DNA of 22,487 bases, taken from DATLGB01 sp038232275 (GTDB lineage: Bacteria; Actinomycetota; Thermoleophilia; Solirubrobacterales; Solirubrobacteraceae). Made by a program: the position numbers and the translations under genes. Under the pieces are notes generated by a model that was not told the DNA's origin, made no database searches, and was given only the letters and a program-made list of their open reading frames with translations. Location: assembly GCA_038232275.1 (NCBI GenBank), contig JBBSIC010000053.1:1-22487 (forward strand), written 5' to 3'. Shown piece after piece: positions 1-8,520 of this stretch; position 1 is the first letter of the stretch; each line of letters begins with the position of its first letter.

Positions 1-158
1 CCCCGGGGCCCTCGGGTGGCGCGCTCTATCTCGGCGGGGGCGTCGGGTCTTCAACGGAGCCGGGGCCTTGCGACCCCGGTGACCGTGATGGAGCCGGCGG
101 AGGGCGATCAGGTTCGTCTGTCTTCAACGGAGCCGGGGCCTTGCGACCCCGGTGACCG
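1..158. CRISPR. CRISPR array (right-hand end, type I-G associated)
   Basis: Two identical 39-base repeats lie at 47-85 and 120-158, starting GTCTTCAACGGAGCC and ending CCCCGGTGACCG. They are separated by a 34-base spacer (86-119). Each repeat holds a 6-bp stem, CCGGGG/CCCCGG, around an 8-base loop. Bases 1-12 match the last 12 bases of the repeat at 9 of 12 positions in exact 73-base phase, so the window opens inside a degenerate third repeat, followed by another 34-base spacer (13-46). Read on the minus strand the repeat ends in GTTGAAGAC, similar to the 3' handle of many type I repeats. With the cas operon pointing at the array, this suggests transcription leftwards with the leader on the right; that orientation is inferred. 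The array continues outside the window, so its size is unknown. Confidence 0.93.
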
Positions 159-335
159 CTCGCAGTAAATAGTGTGAATCTGCAGCGGTTGTTTAGCGTC
201 TTGCGAGTGCTCGAGCAGCAATGCGGTCAACGAGAGGTTATCCGGCCATGTGAAGACCCACATTTCGCTCTAGCAGGCCGTTTGTGGCGAGTCGAGAGCT
301 GGCCGGCGTCTGGCCGCTACCCGAGCGCTCGCACT
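159..335 (-). promoter_or_regulatory. Probable CRISPR leader between cas2 and the array
   Basis: This 177-base stretch separates the cas2 stop from the first repeat and holds no convincing gene. It is visibly richer in A/T than the surroundings, especially next to the repeat (165-200), as leaders usually are. It contains a 10-base palindrome TGCTCGAGCA (208-217) and, on the minus strand, a TTGACC hexamer (230-225) that could be a -35 element. I could not find a well-spaced -10 partner. Calling it a leader rests on position and composition. Confidence 0.55.
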
Positions 336-632
336 TCACCAGATGCTTGGATCGTTGTTTACGACATCCTTCGATGCTCCGAGGTGCTCGACGCATTGCG
401 CCCCGCGGCCAGTGGCGGGACCGAGGTCGAACATGGCCACGGAATCAACTGAATGATCGATCTCGCCGCTGAGCGCTGAGCGCAGCCGGGCGCGCTCGAC
501 GGTCGTGAGGTCGCACACGAACACCGAGTACTGGAGCGGCTCGCCATACTCCAACGCAACGCGATGGACCTGGCGGAGCCTTCGCGGGTCGCGGATGTCA
601 TAGGAGAGCAGATACCGCGTACGGGAAGCCAC
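336..632 (-). CDS. cas2: Cas2, CRISPR adaptation protein
   Basis: 98 residues, the usual Cas2 length. Cas2 is a small ferredoxin-fold dimer that bridges two Cas1 dimers in the spacer-integration complex. The N-terminal beta strand YLLSYDIRDPRRL carries the conserved Asp (D12), followed by the expected QYSVFVCDL strand and an RLR-containing helix. Start is GTG at 632-630. It lies 9 bases after the stop of the cas4/cas1 fusion gene, so the two are almost certainly co-transcribed. It is the last gene of the leftward cas operon, and the CRISPR leader and array follow directly. Confidence 0.95.
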   Translation of the reverse strand: MASRTRYLLSYDIRDPRRLRQVHRVALEYGEPLQYSVFVCDLTTVERARLRSALSGEIDHSVDSVAMFDLGPATGRGAQCVEHLGASKDVVNNDPSIW

Positions 633-641
633 GGTGTCTGA

Positions 642-2273
642 TTATCTGGTTGTCAAGGGTCGGTAGGCCGGAAGCTCGCCCACGAGAACGGAGGCGAGCA
701 TCCGGGCCTGAAGCTCTAAGCATCGCCGATAACTGACGCGATAGCCATAGACCGGATGCTGGAGCTCGTCCCGGATGCGCCGCTCATAAGACGCGATGAA
801 CTTGCGCCGGCCGGTCTGGGTGAGGGTGGCCGAGGTGCGGGAGACGATGAAGTCACCGCGTCTGACCTCGCCGTTGTTGATCGCGCGGACGACGGTCGAG
901 TCGGCGATCAGCGGTCGAAACTCCTCCATCAAATCCAGGGCAAGCGCCGGGCGGGCGAAGCCCGGCCTGTGGTAGACGCCCACGTACGGATCAAGCCCGG
1001 CAACGACCAGGGCGACGGTCACATCGCGGATCAGCAGCGAGTAGGCGAAGGAGAGCAGGGCATTGACCGGATCGCGAGGCGGGCGGCGGTTCCGTCCCTC
1101 GAAGGCGAAGTCGCCCACGTCGGCCCGAAGCATCGACGAGAAGGCCGCGAAGTACGCGCGCGCTGCTGCTCCTTCGACCCCGAGCAGCGATTGAACGTCG
1201 GACGCGTTCTCAGCCGCCGTCACGCTGGTCTTGAGAAGTGCCCCGGCGCTTGCCACCAGCGGATCGCCGAGGCGGCGGAGGATCGTTCTCTGGTTTCGCA
1301 GCTTCCCGACGACAAGCGCCCGGCAGATGTCCGGCGCACCGACCAGATGGGCACGATGCTGAGCGATCCGCCGTCGAGCGTCGGTCTTCCGGACCGGCGT
1401 GGCGAACGCTCGAGGCCACCCAGACCACGAGCACCACGCGACGGTGCCTCCGGTCTCCGTGATGGCCCTTACAGCCGCACTGGTAACAGTCGCATTTCCG
1501 TAGACGACGACGTGCGAGACGTCGATGGCACGGGACGAGTGCAGGCGTTCGCCCTTGCGCCGCAGCTCCAGACGACCGCCTTTGCATCCAAGCACCGTGT
1601 CGGGCTCGAGGAGATGCAGCGGCTCAGCTGGCGAATCGCGAGCGATCAATCTCGCTGCACCGCTGCGCTCGCCGCGTTCGATGGCGTGCTCGTCCGGAAG
1701 GCAGAGCCCCACGAGCACGCAGTGCGGGCAACGCGGATCGTCGATCAGCGGAGGCGGAGCCTCGCCGGCTTCTGCGTTGCCGCGGATCTCGAAGACGGCG
1801 CGCGCGACCCGTTCCTCGGCGTCAGGTGGGATCGCGATGGGAACCTTCCGGCGGACGGCGTCGAACCACACCTCGGCGCGCTCGACCGTGTAGCCGTGCG
1901 AGCGCAGCAACACGACCTGAGCCAGCAGCTGTTGCAGCTCTGGTTTCCGCAACGGAGCCTCGTCGGTCCAAGGCTCGCCGCGCTTGTACTCGATCGGCAC
2001 GGCGATATCGCCGTCGAGCTCAACGAGGTCGATCCGGGCCACGACGCCGACAGCCGGGTCACCAAGCGACAATGACCGAACCGCTTTCGGACGGTCCTCG
2101 GCGGGCGCAGAGGGCTTGTCGACGACGCGGTGCACGTGCGTGCCTTCGACGGTCGCAGCGTTGTCGGCGTTCGCGCCGTCGGCCCACATCAGGTAGGCCA
2201 GTCGCGGGCAGTACGCGTGCTCGTTGACGATGCGCGCCGGTACGAGCGCGGCCGGATCCTCGTCGAAAGTCAT
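642..2273 (-). CDS. cas4/cas1: Cas4-Cas1 fusion, spacer acquisition nuclease/integrase
   Basis: 543 residues. The N-terminal Cas4 part (about 1-195) has a RecB-type nuclease core with D82 and the E95-Y-K97 motif, and four cysteines for an Fe-S cluster (C22, C182, C185, C191). The C-terminal Cas1 part (about 220-543) carries the metal-binding residues E367 (LLGVEGAAARAYF), H435 (YHRPGF) and D447/E450 (LALDLMEEFRP). Cas1 integrates new spacers. The fused Cas4 trims prespacers and selects the PAM, as shown for Geobacter type I-U. This fusion is a hallmark of type I-G loci. The ATG at 2273 overlaps the upstream TGA (ATGA), implying translational coupling. The reading frame is open further upstream, but that stretch is antisense-like sequence inside the previous gene. 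Confidence 0.95.
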   Translation of the reverse strand: MTFDEDPAALVPARIVNEHAYCPRLAYLMWADGANADNAATVEGTHVHRVVDKPSAPAEDRPKAVRSLSLGDPAVGVVARIDLVELDGDIAVPIEYKRGEPWTDEAPLRKPELQQLLAQVVLLRSHGYTVERAEVWFDAVRRKVPIAIPPDAEERVARAVFEIRGNAEAGEAPPPLIDDPRCPHCVLVGLCLPDEHAIERGERSGAARLIARDSPAEPLHLLEPDTVLGCKGGRLELRRKGERLHSSRAIDVSHVVVYGNATVTSAAVRAITETGGTVAWCSWSGWPRAFATPVRKTDARRRIAQHRAHLVGAPDICRALVVGKLRNQRTILRRLGDPLVASAGALLKTSVTAAENASDVQSLLGVEGAAARAYFAAFSSMLRADVGDFAFEGRNRRPPRDPVNALLSFAYSLLIRDVTVALVVAGLDPYVGVYHRPGFARPALALDLMEEFRPLIADSTVVRAINNGEVRRGDFIVSRTSATLTQTGRRKFIASYERRIRDELQHPVYGYRVSYRRCLELQARMLASVLVGELPAYRPLTTR

Positions 2274-3139
2274 GCCACGCGCTGTCCGAACGCGACTCGT
2301 CGTTCGGCGCGCAGCACGCGAGCGCTGTAGACCGACTCGACCCCGGCGGCCGCCCGCTGCGCGTCCGAGCGCTGGCTCCAACGCCGGGCCACCACCATCC
2401 GAAGGGACGAGGCCGCGACGGCGATCGTGAAGATCGGCCATTCAAAGGAGACGGAAGCCCCCTCGCGCGCGAACGCGCCCCCTGTGACCCGGGGCCGGTT
2501 CGGCAATGGTGCGACTGCGGTGAGCCCGCGAAGAGCTAGTGGGACGAGACCGGGGACGCCCCGGACGCCGTCGGCGCTCGGATCGGGACCCATGGTCGCA
2601 CCGTCCTGTCGTCGCGCCGCGGGGTCGAGTCCGAGCGTGTTGCAGTTGCGTGCTGCCGACCACGGGCCGGTGAGCAATGCGCGAATCGCCTTCACGCGCA
2701 CGCTCGAGTCCTGCTTCGCGGCGTTGCCGAAGAGCGTCCCGCGCGAGCCGAACGAGTACACGCAAAGCGGAGTGAGCGCCACCTGTCCTCCCGGGCGCAA
2801 GGGGGCCTCGGCACAGAGCCCCGTCATCAGCCGGTTGATCGCTGCGGTCGGGCCGTCCAGGCCTGCTCGCCAGCCTTCTGCCGTGAGCTCGTTCACGTCC
2901 TTGGCGAGCGTCTCGATCGACGCGAACGAATCCTCGTTGATCTGGTCGACGAGAAGCTGAGCGAGCCCGTCGATGTCCGAGCAACCCGGCGCCAGAACCT
3001 CCGCATGCCAGCGGAGCCCTGAAGGCGACCAACGCACGCGGGCTCGGGGACCGGCGAGGTACGCGAGGCCGTAGAGCGCAAGCGCGGCGGCGGGCGACTC
3101 CGCGGAAAGGCCCGGAAGCGGTATGGCGGTGGCTGTCAC
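2270..3139 (-). CDS. Small type I-G effector subunit, Cas8g2/Csb3-like
   Basis: 289 residues from a GTG at 3139 that overlaps the cas3 stop (GTGA); the end overlaps the cas4/cas1 start (ATGA). It sits where type I-G operons carry their variable large-subunit gene. It is far shorter than Csx17 (roughly 700 residues or more). Visible features are an N-terminal hydrophobic helix (AAALALYGLAYLAG, about 16-29), a segment around residues 165-200 (NTLGLDP...DPSADGVRGVPGLVPLALRGL) that resembles Cas8/'Cas3-extension' proteins of I-G loci from memory, and a basic C-terminus. The probable role is PAM recognition or Cascade assembly. The family name is inferred from size, position and this one segment; I see no catalytic motif. 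Confidence 0.6.
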   Translation of the reverse strand: MTATAIPLPGLSAESPAAALALYGLAYLAGPRARVRWSPSGLRWHAEVLAPGCSDIDGLAQLLVDQINEDSFASIETLAKDVNELTAEGWRAGLDGPTAAINRLMTGLCAEAPLRPGGQVALTPLCVYSFGSRGTLFGNAAKQDSSVRVKAIRALLTGPWSAARNCNTLGLDPAARRQDGATMGPDPSADGVRGVPGLVPLALRGLTAVAPLPNRPRVTGGAFAREGASVSFEWPIFTIAVAASSLRMVVARRWSQRSDAQRAAAGVESVYSARVLRAERRVAFGQRVA

Positions 3140-5871
3140 TGGCGTCCTTCCTTGGCGGACTCGATGCGATCGGCGCTTATGAGGATCGCCTCGATGAGCG
3201 CCAAGCCCCAAGGGCCGTACTCGTCGGACAGCTCCGCCAGCGCATCCAGCTGCACGCCAGAGGCAGGAACCGCTGCTGCCGCGACCGAGATCCATGCGCC
3301 TGCGGACCGCACCGGAACGTCGCCCGACTCAGGGTCGGCGACTGCGGCCACGAACGGCCGGTTGAGCCCGTGGTGGGTGGCGGTGAGCCAGGCGGCCAGC
3401 GCGTCGTCGGGGAACGCTCTCGCCACGGCAACCGCGGACACGAGCTCGTGCCGCTTACGTGCAGGCCATCCCGATGCCTCGCGGAGCTTGCGGTCTTTGA
3501 TCGGGTCGTATCGGTACGCCCCCTTCGCCAGCGTCTCCTCGGTGACGACGCCACCACGCAGCCACGCCTGGAAGCGCGGATCGCGCTTGCCTTCATCGTG
3601 ATGCTCGGCGGCGCGCTGGATCGAGGTAGCCACCTCGGCCGGAACGTCCAGGGCGGATGCTGTGCGCGCCGCGCGCTCGGCCACCCGACGCTGGTGGTCG
3701 TCGAGTTCCACGATGCCGCCGGCGGCGCGGAAATCCCCCGCTCGTGCTCCCCGGCCGACGATGAGGATGCCGCCGTCGAGCAGCGTCGCTCGCCCGGCGC
3801 TGAGTGCGTCGACAGCCGCACCAATTCGCCGCGCGAGATTCGAGCGATGAGGATGAGGCGCTGGAAGGCCGTCGGCAATCGTCGCCTTGAGCTGTCGAGC
3901 CGCGGCGGAGGGCGTGAGCCGCCCCGCCATGAGCTCCTCGGCGACCGTCACGATCGTCCCCTCGCCACCGGGATCAAGGGGCAGGACGAGGCGGGGACCC
4001 CGTGTGGCCAGCGATCCGTAGTCCTCTGGACCCGCGCTGCGAGCCGGAGCCCATCCGAAATCGTCGAGGCCGCCCGAGCTGGTCGCGACCACGATGCGGT
4101 CGCCGGGCTGGATCTTCGCTGCTCGTCTGAGCCTGCTGACCTTCGCGTCGTCGGCTGACACGCTCCAGATGTCGACCTGCCGCTGAGGAACGGGATGAGC
4201 GGGCGGCGCGCCATCCTGGGCGACTGACTCGACATCCGCCAGCCCGCTTACCTCGCCGGTGGCCATCCACCGGCGAAAGGCTGCCAGCGAGAGCGAGACC
4301 ACCTCGCCCGGGTGCAGCGGACGGACCTCGAGATCCTGGTCCGCTGCCCGATCGAGCGCTCCGTCGCGGCCCAGGTCCTTGACGAGCTCCTCGCCGGGCT
4401 TGATGTCGCGCCAGGCCACCGAGACCTCCGGGCTCGTCTCCCGATCGCCGTGCAGCAGCAACTCGATGGACGGTGTCTCGTCGTCGAACGCATCCGTGAC
4501 CGCGAGGGTGTCGACGTGGAGGTCTAGCAGGCGGATTTTCGGGACGCCCGCCGGCCCGCGTGGAGCCGGATGGTGCTGCAGCGTCTTCGTCAGCGCCGCG
4601 ACGCCCATGTCGACGACGCCGGCGTCGGCGACGCCTTCAAGCCACTCCCACGTCTCGCCTGACGCCGGCCCGTAGACCGGGCATCCCCGCCTGGGCGGTG
4701 CGAGCACGACCGCCCTGCTCTTGACGAGCGCTCCGGCGCGATCGAGGCGGCCGAACCGCTGGACGAGGGCAACGATGGGGGCGCACGCCGTGATGAGCGC
4801 GTCGAAGTCGAGATCGACGCCGACCTCGATCGTCTGCGTGGCGACCACGACAAGCGGCGTGGCTCGAGGGGACCGCTCGTCGCGCGCTGGGATGGCCGCG
4901 AGCAGGTCGGCTCGGTCGAGGGGCCGTACTGGCCCGATGAGCAGGACGCGATCCTCGAGAGGCGTTGGCGCGACGACCTCCAGCGCGTCGAAGGCGGCGC
5001 GGGCCTCGGCCACCGTGTTCATCACGACCCCGATGACCTCGGCGCCATCGCGGGCTAGCTCTCGGACGTGGCCGACGACCTGGATGCTCGATCGCTCCGC
5101 AGTGAGCCTGGCGAGCTTGCTTGCGCAGATCCGCCTGGCGATCCCCTCCTCCTGGAACTCTGAAGGAGTCAGCTCGAAGGCGTCGGGAGCTTCGAGCGTG
5201 GCCGAAACCGCGCAGGTGCGTATGGCCGGCCGAACCGCCCTGCTCCCCATCGACTGCAGCTCCGCCACGCGCGCGACGGTCTCGCGCAGCGGATCGGCGA
5301 GGTGCGCCTCGTCAAGGACCACCGTCGTGTCGCTGCCGAGCAGACCGGCGTGCAGCGAACGCGCGCGCACGCCCATCCCGTAGCCTCGGAAGAGCAGCCG
5401 CGAGCCGAGCTGATCCACCGTGGACACGATGACCGCCACGCTCGCGGGATCCAGCGGGGCGCGCATGGCAATGCTCGCCTCGTCGTCGAGCCCTCCCCGC
5501 CACAGCACGGCGCGCGGGCACTGCCCTCCACCGATGGCGCACAACGCCGTGTGAAGCTCTCGAAGCGGCTCAGGGGCGGTGTCGCTCGTGAGCGTCTCGA
5601 TGACCTTCGCGGCGTAGGCGTGAATCTGGTCGACGACCGAGCGCCGGTCGACCACCCAGACCAGGCGGCGGCCAAGACGGTCGGGGCCACTGACCGCGAG
5701 GGCGTGCAGCCAGCAGTCGATGAGCGCGGTCTTGCCCGCTCCGGTCGGAGCGCGGAGCGCTGGCCACCAACCGGTGCGGGCCAGCTCGGCTGCGGCGCGG
5801 ATCTGCCACTCATACGGGCGGTGCGGCTCGTGCAGGGCAGCGTAAGCCGCGCGGAAGGATCCGATGCTCAC
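3136..5871 (-). CDS. cas3: Cas3 helicase-nuclease, type I-G (C-terminal HD domain)
   Basis: 911 residues. Cas3 is recruited by DNA-bound Cascade to unwind and degrade target DNA. Superfamily 2 helicase motifs run in order: Q23 region, Walker A TGAGKT (43-48), DEAH (187-190), SAT (223-225), motif V TQTIEVGVDLDFD (345-357) and motif VI QRFGRLDRAG (371-380). The HD nuclease lies at the C-terminus rather than the N-terminus: H726, H757/H758-D759 (EHHDEGKRDPRF), H808 and H833/H834 (THHGLNRPF). A C-terminal HD is typical of I-G (I-U) Cas3 and supports the subtype call. Start is GTG at 5871, overlapping the csb2 stop. All key residues appear intact, so interference should be functional. Confidence 0.95.
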   Translation of the reverse strand: MSIGSFRAAYAALHEPHRPYEWQIRAAAELARTGWWPALRAPTGAGKTALIDCWLHALAVSGPDRLGRRLVWVVDRRSVVDQIHAYAAKVIETLTSDTAPEPLRELHTALCAIGGGQCPRAVLWRGGLDDEASIAMRAPLDPASVAVIVSTVDQLGSRLLFRGYGMGVRARSLHAGLLGSDTTVVLDEAHLADPLRETVARVAELQSMGSRAVRPAIRTCAVSATLEAPDAFELTPSEFQEEGIARRICASKLARLTAERSSIQVVGHVRELARDGAEVIGVVMNTVAEARAAFDALEVVAPTPLEDRVLLIGPVRPLDRADLLAAIPARDERSPRATPLVVVATQTIEVGVDLDFDALITACAPIVALVQRFGRLDRAGALVKSRAVVLAPPRRGCPVYGPASGETWEWLEGVADAGVVDMGVAALTKTLQHHPAPRGPAGVPKIRLLDLHVDTLAVTDAFDDETPSIELLLHGDRETSPEVSVAWRDIKPGEELVKDLGRDGALDRAADQDLEVRPLHPGEVVSLSLAAFRRWMATGEVSGLADVESVAQDGAPPAHPVPQRQVDIWSVSADDAKVSRLRRAAKIQPGDRIVVATSSGGLDDFGWAPARSAGPEDYGSLATRGPRLVLPLDPGGEGTIVTVAEELMAGRLTPSAAARQLKATIADGLPAPHPHRSNLARRIGAAVDALSAGRATLLDGGILIVGRGARAGDFRAAGGIVELDDHQRRVAERAARTASALDVPAEVATSIQRAAEHHDEGKRDPRFQAWLRGGVVTEETLAKGAYRYDPIKDRKLREASGWPARKRHELVSAVAVARAFPDDALAAWLTATHHGLNRPFVAAVADPESGDVPVRSAGAWISVAAAAVPASGVQLDALAELSDEYGPWGLALIEAILISADRIESAKEGRQ

Positions 5872-7220
5872 GAGCGGCGCTCCGGAAGGAAGAGCCCGAT
5901 CCCGCGAAACCGCGCGCGCCCGACGAGGACGGGTCCCCTCAGTGCCGCGGCGAAGCGCACGCGGGCGTGGACCCGCAGGCCGTCCGGCAGGTCCCCCCGC
6001 ATGCGCCCGGCCAGCGGAGCACCGTACATCGGGGGTCCCGGGAGGATGTCGACGGCCTCTGGAACGGGCAGGCGGGCGTTCGCGATGCTAGCCAGCAGCT
6101 CGTCGGCGACAGTTCTGCCGCGCCGAGGGAAGCGGTCGAGCACCACCGGAGTCACCGTCGACCACACGATCGCCGGTCCGAGCCAGCGCTCCGGCGAGAG
6201 GGTCCATGACTCGTCCGCATCGCCCTCGACGGCAAGCGGGGTCGCTCCGCCCGGAAGGGCAAGCGAGTCGATCTGCGCGAAGGCGCGCAGGCATGCTCGC
6301 CGCTCTGCTGGATCGAGGTCGCTTGGCAACGCCAAGCCGACGCCGCGCACGGCCCCCTCCGCTCCGGGATGACCGACGTCAACGATCGAGAGGTATGCCG
6401 CATGCTCCCTCCCTGCCTCGTGCCCGTGCAGCGCGGCCGGTGCATCATCCCCGGCCCGGGAGAGAACCGCGCTCCGCAAGGCTGTGGTCACGGTGGACGT
6501 GTCGGCGGCGTCCTGCGTCGCGCCGCCTATGCGCCGGACGACCAGCTCGGCGAACGGGCCTTTCGCGACCTCGGGGGTCGTTGTCGACGCTCTCGTCGGG
6601 CTTGCGTAGCCGACGACCGGGGCGGTCACCGGTCCGGGATGCATGAACCGGGAGGCGAGCAGCGCGTCCGTCAGGCCCGGCTGGGCCACGCGGGCCTGCA
6701 CGTCGCCGTCGGGACTCGGCGTGAAGCTCGGCTTCAGTTCCGCCTCGACGACCGAGCAGGCGACGGGCGAGCGGGAGGAGCCGAGCCAGCCGACGCTCTC
6801 CATGAGCCCGACGAGGCGCGGCGGTACGTCGTCGGCGTCAGCCCAGGTGAAGGTGACGACCGGATCGCCGGGCACGACGGTGGGAAACGTCCGGCCGACC
6901 CGGCTGACGACCGTGGAGCTCTTCGCGTACCGGTCCGACTCGGCGCCGGGCGTGGCGTTGCGCGGCACCCAGGAGGTGGCGGCCGTGCGACGGGGTGGGT
7001 CCGGGGTACAGGCGATCAGGGGAGGCCCGCGCCCCTCGAGCCAGCGCAGCGCCGCGATGTCCTCACTGTTAGGCAGCTCGCCGCCCGCCTCGCAGGCTGC
7101 AGCGACAAGCGCGGCATGGAGCCGGTAGGGGTGGGGCGGCCACTCCGCCGAGTCCGCCGAGCCGAATGGATCAGCCGCCTGGTAGATCCCGAGCAGGAGC
7201 TCGCAGCGCACCGCCAGCAT
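5868..7220 (-). CDS. csb2: Csb2, Cas5-Cas6 fusion of type I-G Cascade
   Basis: 450 residues, GSU0054 family. The N-terminal half (about 1-210) is the Cas5-like part that holds the crRNA 5' end. The C-terminal half is Cas6-like, the ribonuclease that cuts the pre-crRNA in the repeat. Diagnostic segments are HGHEAGREHAAYLSIVDVGH (265-284; H267, H273 and H284 are candidate catalytic or structural histidines), PERWLGPAIVWSTVTPVVLD (343-362), and the glycine-rich RNA-binding loop GPVLVGRARFRGIGLFLP (429-446). ATG at 7220 follows the csb1 stop by 3 bases, and the stop overlaps the cas3 GTG. With a Cas6 activity in this gene, the locus needs no separate cas6. Confidence 0.92.
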   Translation of the reverse strand: MLAVRCELLLGIYQAADPFGSADSAEWPPHPYRLHAALVAAACEAGGELPNSEDIAALRWLEGRGPPLIACTPDPPRRTAATSWVPRNATPGAESDRYAKSSTVVSRVGRTFPTVVPGDPVVTFTWADADDVPPRLVGLMESVGWLGSSRSPVACSVVEAELKPSFTPSPDGDVQARVAQPGLTDALLASRFMHPGPVTAPVVGYASPTRASTTTPEVAKGPFAELVVRRIGGATQDAADTSTVTTALRSAVLSRAGDDAPAALHGHEAGREHAAYLSIVDVGHPGAEGAVRGVGLALPSDLDPAERRACLRAFAQIDSLALPGGATPLAVEGDADESWTLSPERWLGPAIVWSTVTPVVLDRFPRRGRTVADELLASIANARLPVPEAVDILPGPPMYGAPLAGRMRGDLPDGLRVHARVRFAAALRGPVLVGRARFRGIGLFLPERRS

Positions 7221-7223
7221 CCA

Positions 7224-8444
7224 TCAAGCCTCGGTCGCCTCGTCGGCCGGGCGGCCGACGGAGCGCCGCAGCAGCCCAAGCTGCTGTGGCGAGGCGACGA
7301 GCTCGATCGGATCGACATCCCAGCGGACCCCCCGCTCTGGCGCCTGCGAGATCGCCTCTTGGAGGGCCTCGATCGCTCCCAGGCCCACAAGCGGCGAGGT
7401 CGCGATGACGGTCCCAACCCGACCGACGAGCTCCACGGTGGGCTCGGACTCGGGCACGAGATGGCAGCCTGAGCGCAGGTCCCAGCCCACCTCCGCCTGC
7501 GCTTCGAGCATCGCCAGTGCGAGCAGCGCGAGCAGCTCGCGGGCGGCGAGGTCGGTGTCTGGGTTCGATGGCTCGGGGACGCCGAACTCCGCTGTCCTGG
7601 TCGCTCGGAGGGCGGACAGCGAGACGACCGTTTGCTGCTCCGCGAAGCGAACCGTCACGCCACCATGGTCGGCAGCCTGCGGGGTCACGTTGCCGTAACC
7701 GAACTCGGAGGGTCGCTTGGCCTTCTTGGTTGTCGCGTCCGCTTGTAACTCGAAGCGGGCCTGTTCCGCAGCATCGGCGGGGACGTCGACCAGCGGGACC
7801 TCAGACGAGACGTGATGCAGGTCGATGCGGCTCGCCGCTCGCTGGCCTTCAAGCGTGTCATAGCCGATGATCTCGCTCGTGATCGAGCGTGCCAGCCGGG
7901 TCGACCCCTGAGGGTTGTGCCGTCGCGATGCCCAGCACCCGAGCAGCAGGCCGACGGGGAATAGCTCGACCATCGGCTTCGCCACTCCGCGGTTGATCAC
8001 GCGGGCCAAGCGATCGAAGGTGTCTGTCGCGCCGAAGCGAACGTCTGCGAGCAGGGCATCCTCCGCCCAGGCGTCGAATACGCGATGCGGCATCTCGAGC
8101 ACGGAATGACGTCCGAACTCCTGCTGGTCGACCACGATGTCGGGGATCCGGAGGATCCCGGAGCTGGTGAGGAGGAGCAGCGCCTCTTCCAGGCGGTTGG
8201 ACTGTGACGCCTGGCCGTCGATCAGGACGCATTGAACCTCGCTGTCCTCGATGCGACGGGGCTCCTTCAGGTACACCGCTCGGCCATCGCGTTCGGTCCT
8301 CGACGAGTAGGTCGAGGGCATGAGGCGAGCACCGGGTCCGGCGGCAGGCTGCAGTCGGACCCGCAGACGCAGTGCTGCGGCTCCACGCACGTCGTCGCTC
8401 CCGGCGCCGCCGAGGGCGCCTGTCAAGAGACTGGTGATCGACAC
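7224..8444 (-). CDS. csb1: Csb1 (Cas7g), Cascade backbone protein
   Basis: 406 residues, GSU0053 family RAMP protein. Several copies line the crRNA and form the backbone of the interference complex. Diagnostic segments are LRVRLQPAAGPGARLMPSTY (27-46) and CVLIDGQASQSNRLEEALL (72-90), both typical of the family. I chose GTG at 8444 because GGAGGAGAGG lies just upstream. This start gives the N-terminal SITSLLTGAL segment seen in relatives, whereas the frame stays open to 8507 through sequence that overlaps the likely promoter. It is the first gene of the operon. Confidence 0.93.
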   Translation of the reverse strand: MSITSLLTGALGGAGSDDVRGAAALRLRVRLQPAAGPGARLMPSTYSSRTERDGRAVYLKEPRRIEDSEVQCVLIDGQASQSNRLEEALLLLTSSGILRIPDIVVDQQEFGRHSVLEMPHRVFDAWAEDALLADVRFGATDTFDRLARVINRGVAKPMVELFPVGLLLGCWASRRHNPQGSTRLARSITSEIIGYDTLEGQRAASRIDLHHVSSEVPLVDVPADAAEQARFELQADATTKKAKRPSEFGYGNVTPQAADHGGVTVRFAEQQTVVSLSALRATRTAEFGVPEPSNPDTDLAARELLALLALAMLEAQAEVGWDLRSGCHLVPESEPTVELVGRVGTVIATSPLVGLGAIEALQEAISQAPERGVRWDVDPIELVASPQQLGLLRRSVGRPADEATEA

Positions 8445-8478
8445 GACCTCTCCTCCGTCTGGATGCTCTTGGTCCGCG

Positions 8479-8507
8479 AGGCTACCCAGCGATCGCCGCC
8501 AAGTCAA
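8479..8507 (-). promoter_or_regulatory. Promoter of the cas operon
   Basis: On the minus strand, -35 TTGACT (8507-8502) is followed by exactly 17 bases and -10 TAGCCT (8484-8479), which fits the actinobacterial TANNNT pattern. Transcription would begin near 8472, giving a leader of about 28 bases before the csb1 GTG, with the Shine-Dalgarno site inside it. It is the best sigma70-type promoter I see in the window. Confidence 0.65.
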
Positions 8508-8520
8508 ACAAGCGAGGCGA

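Noticed and set aside
174..452. Small plus-strand frame between the array and cas2
   Set aside because: It overlaps the end of cas2 antisense, has no ribosome site and no family features. The region reads better as the CRISPR leader.
756..2075. 439-codon frame on the plus strand across cas4/cas1
   Set aside because: Antisense to an unmistakable Cas4-Cas1 fusion; no recognisable domain.
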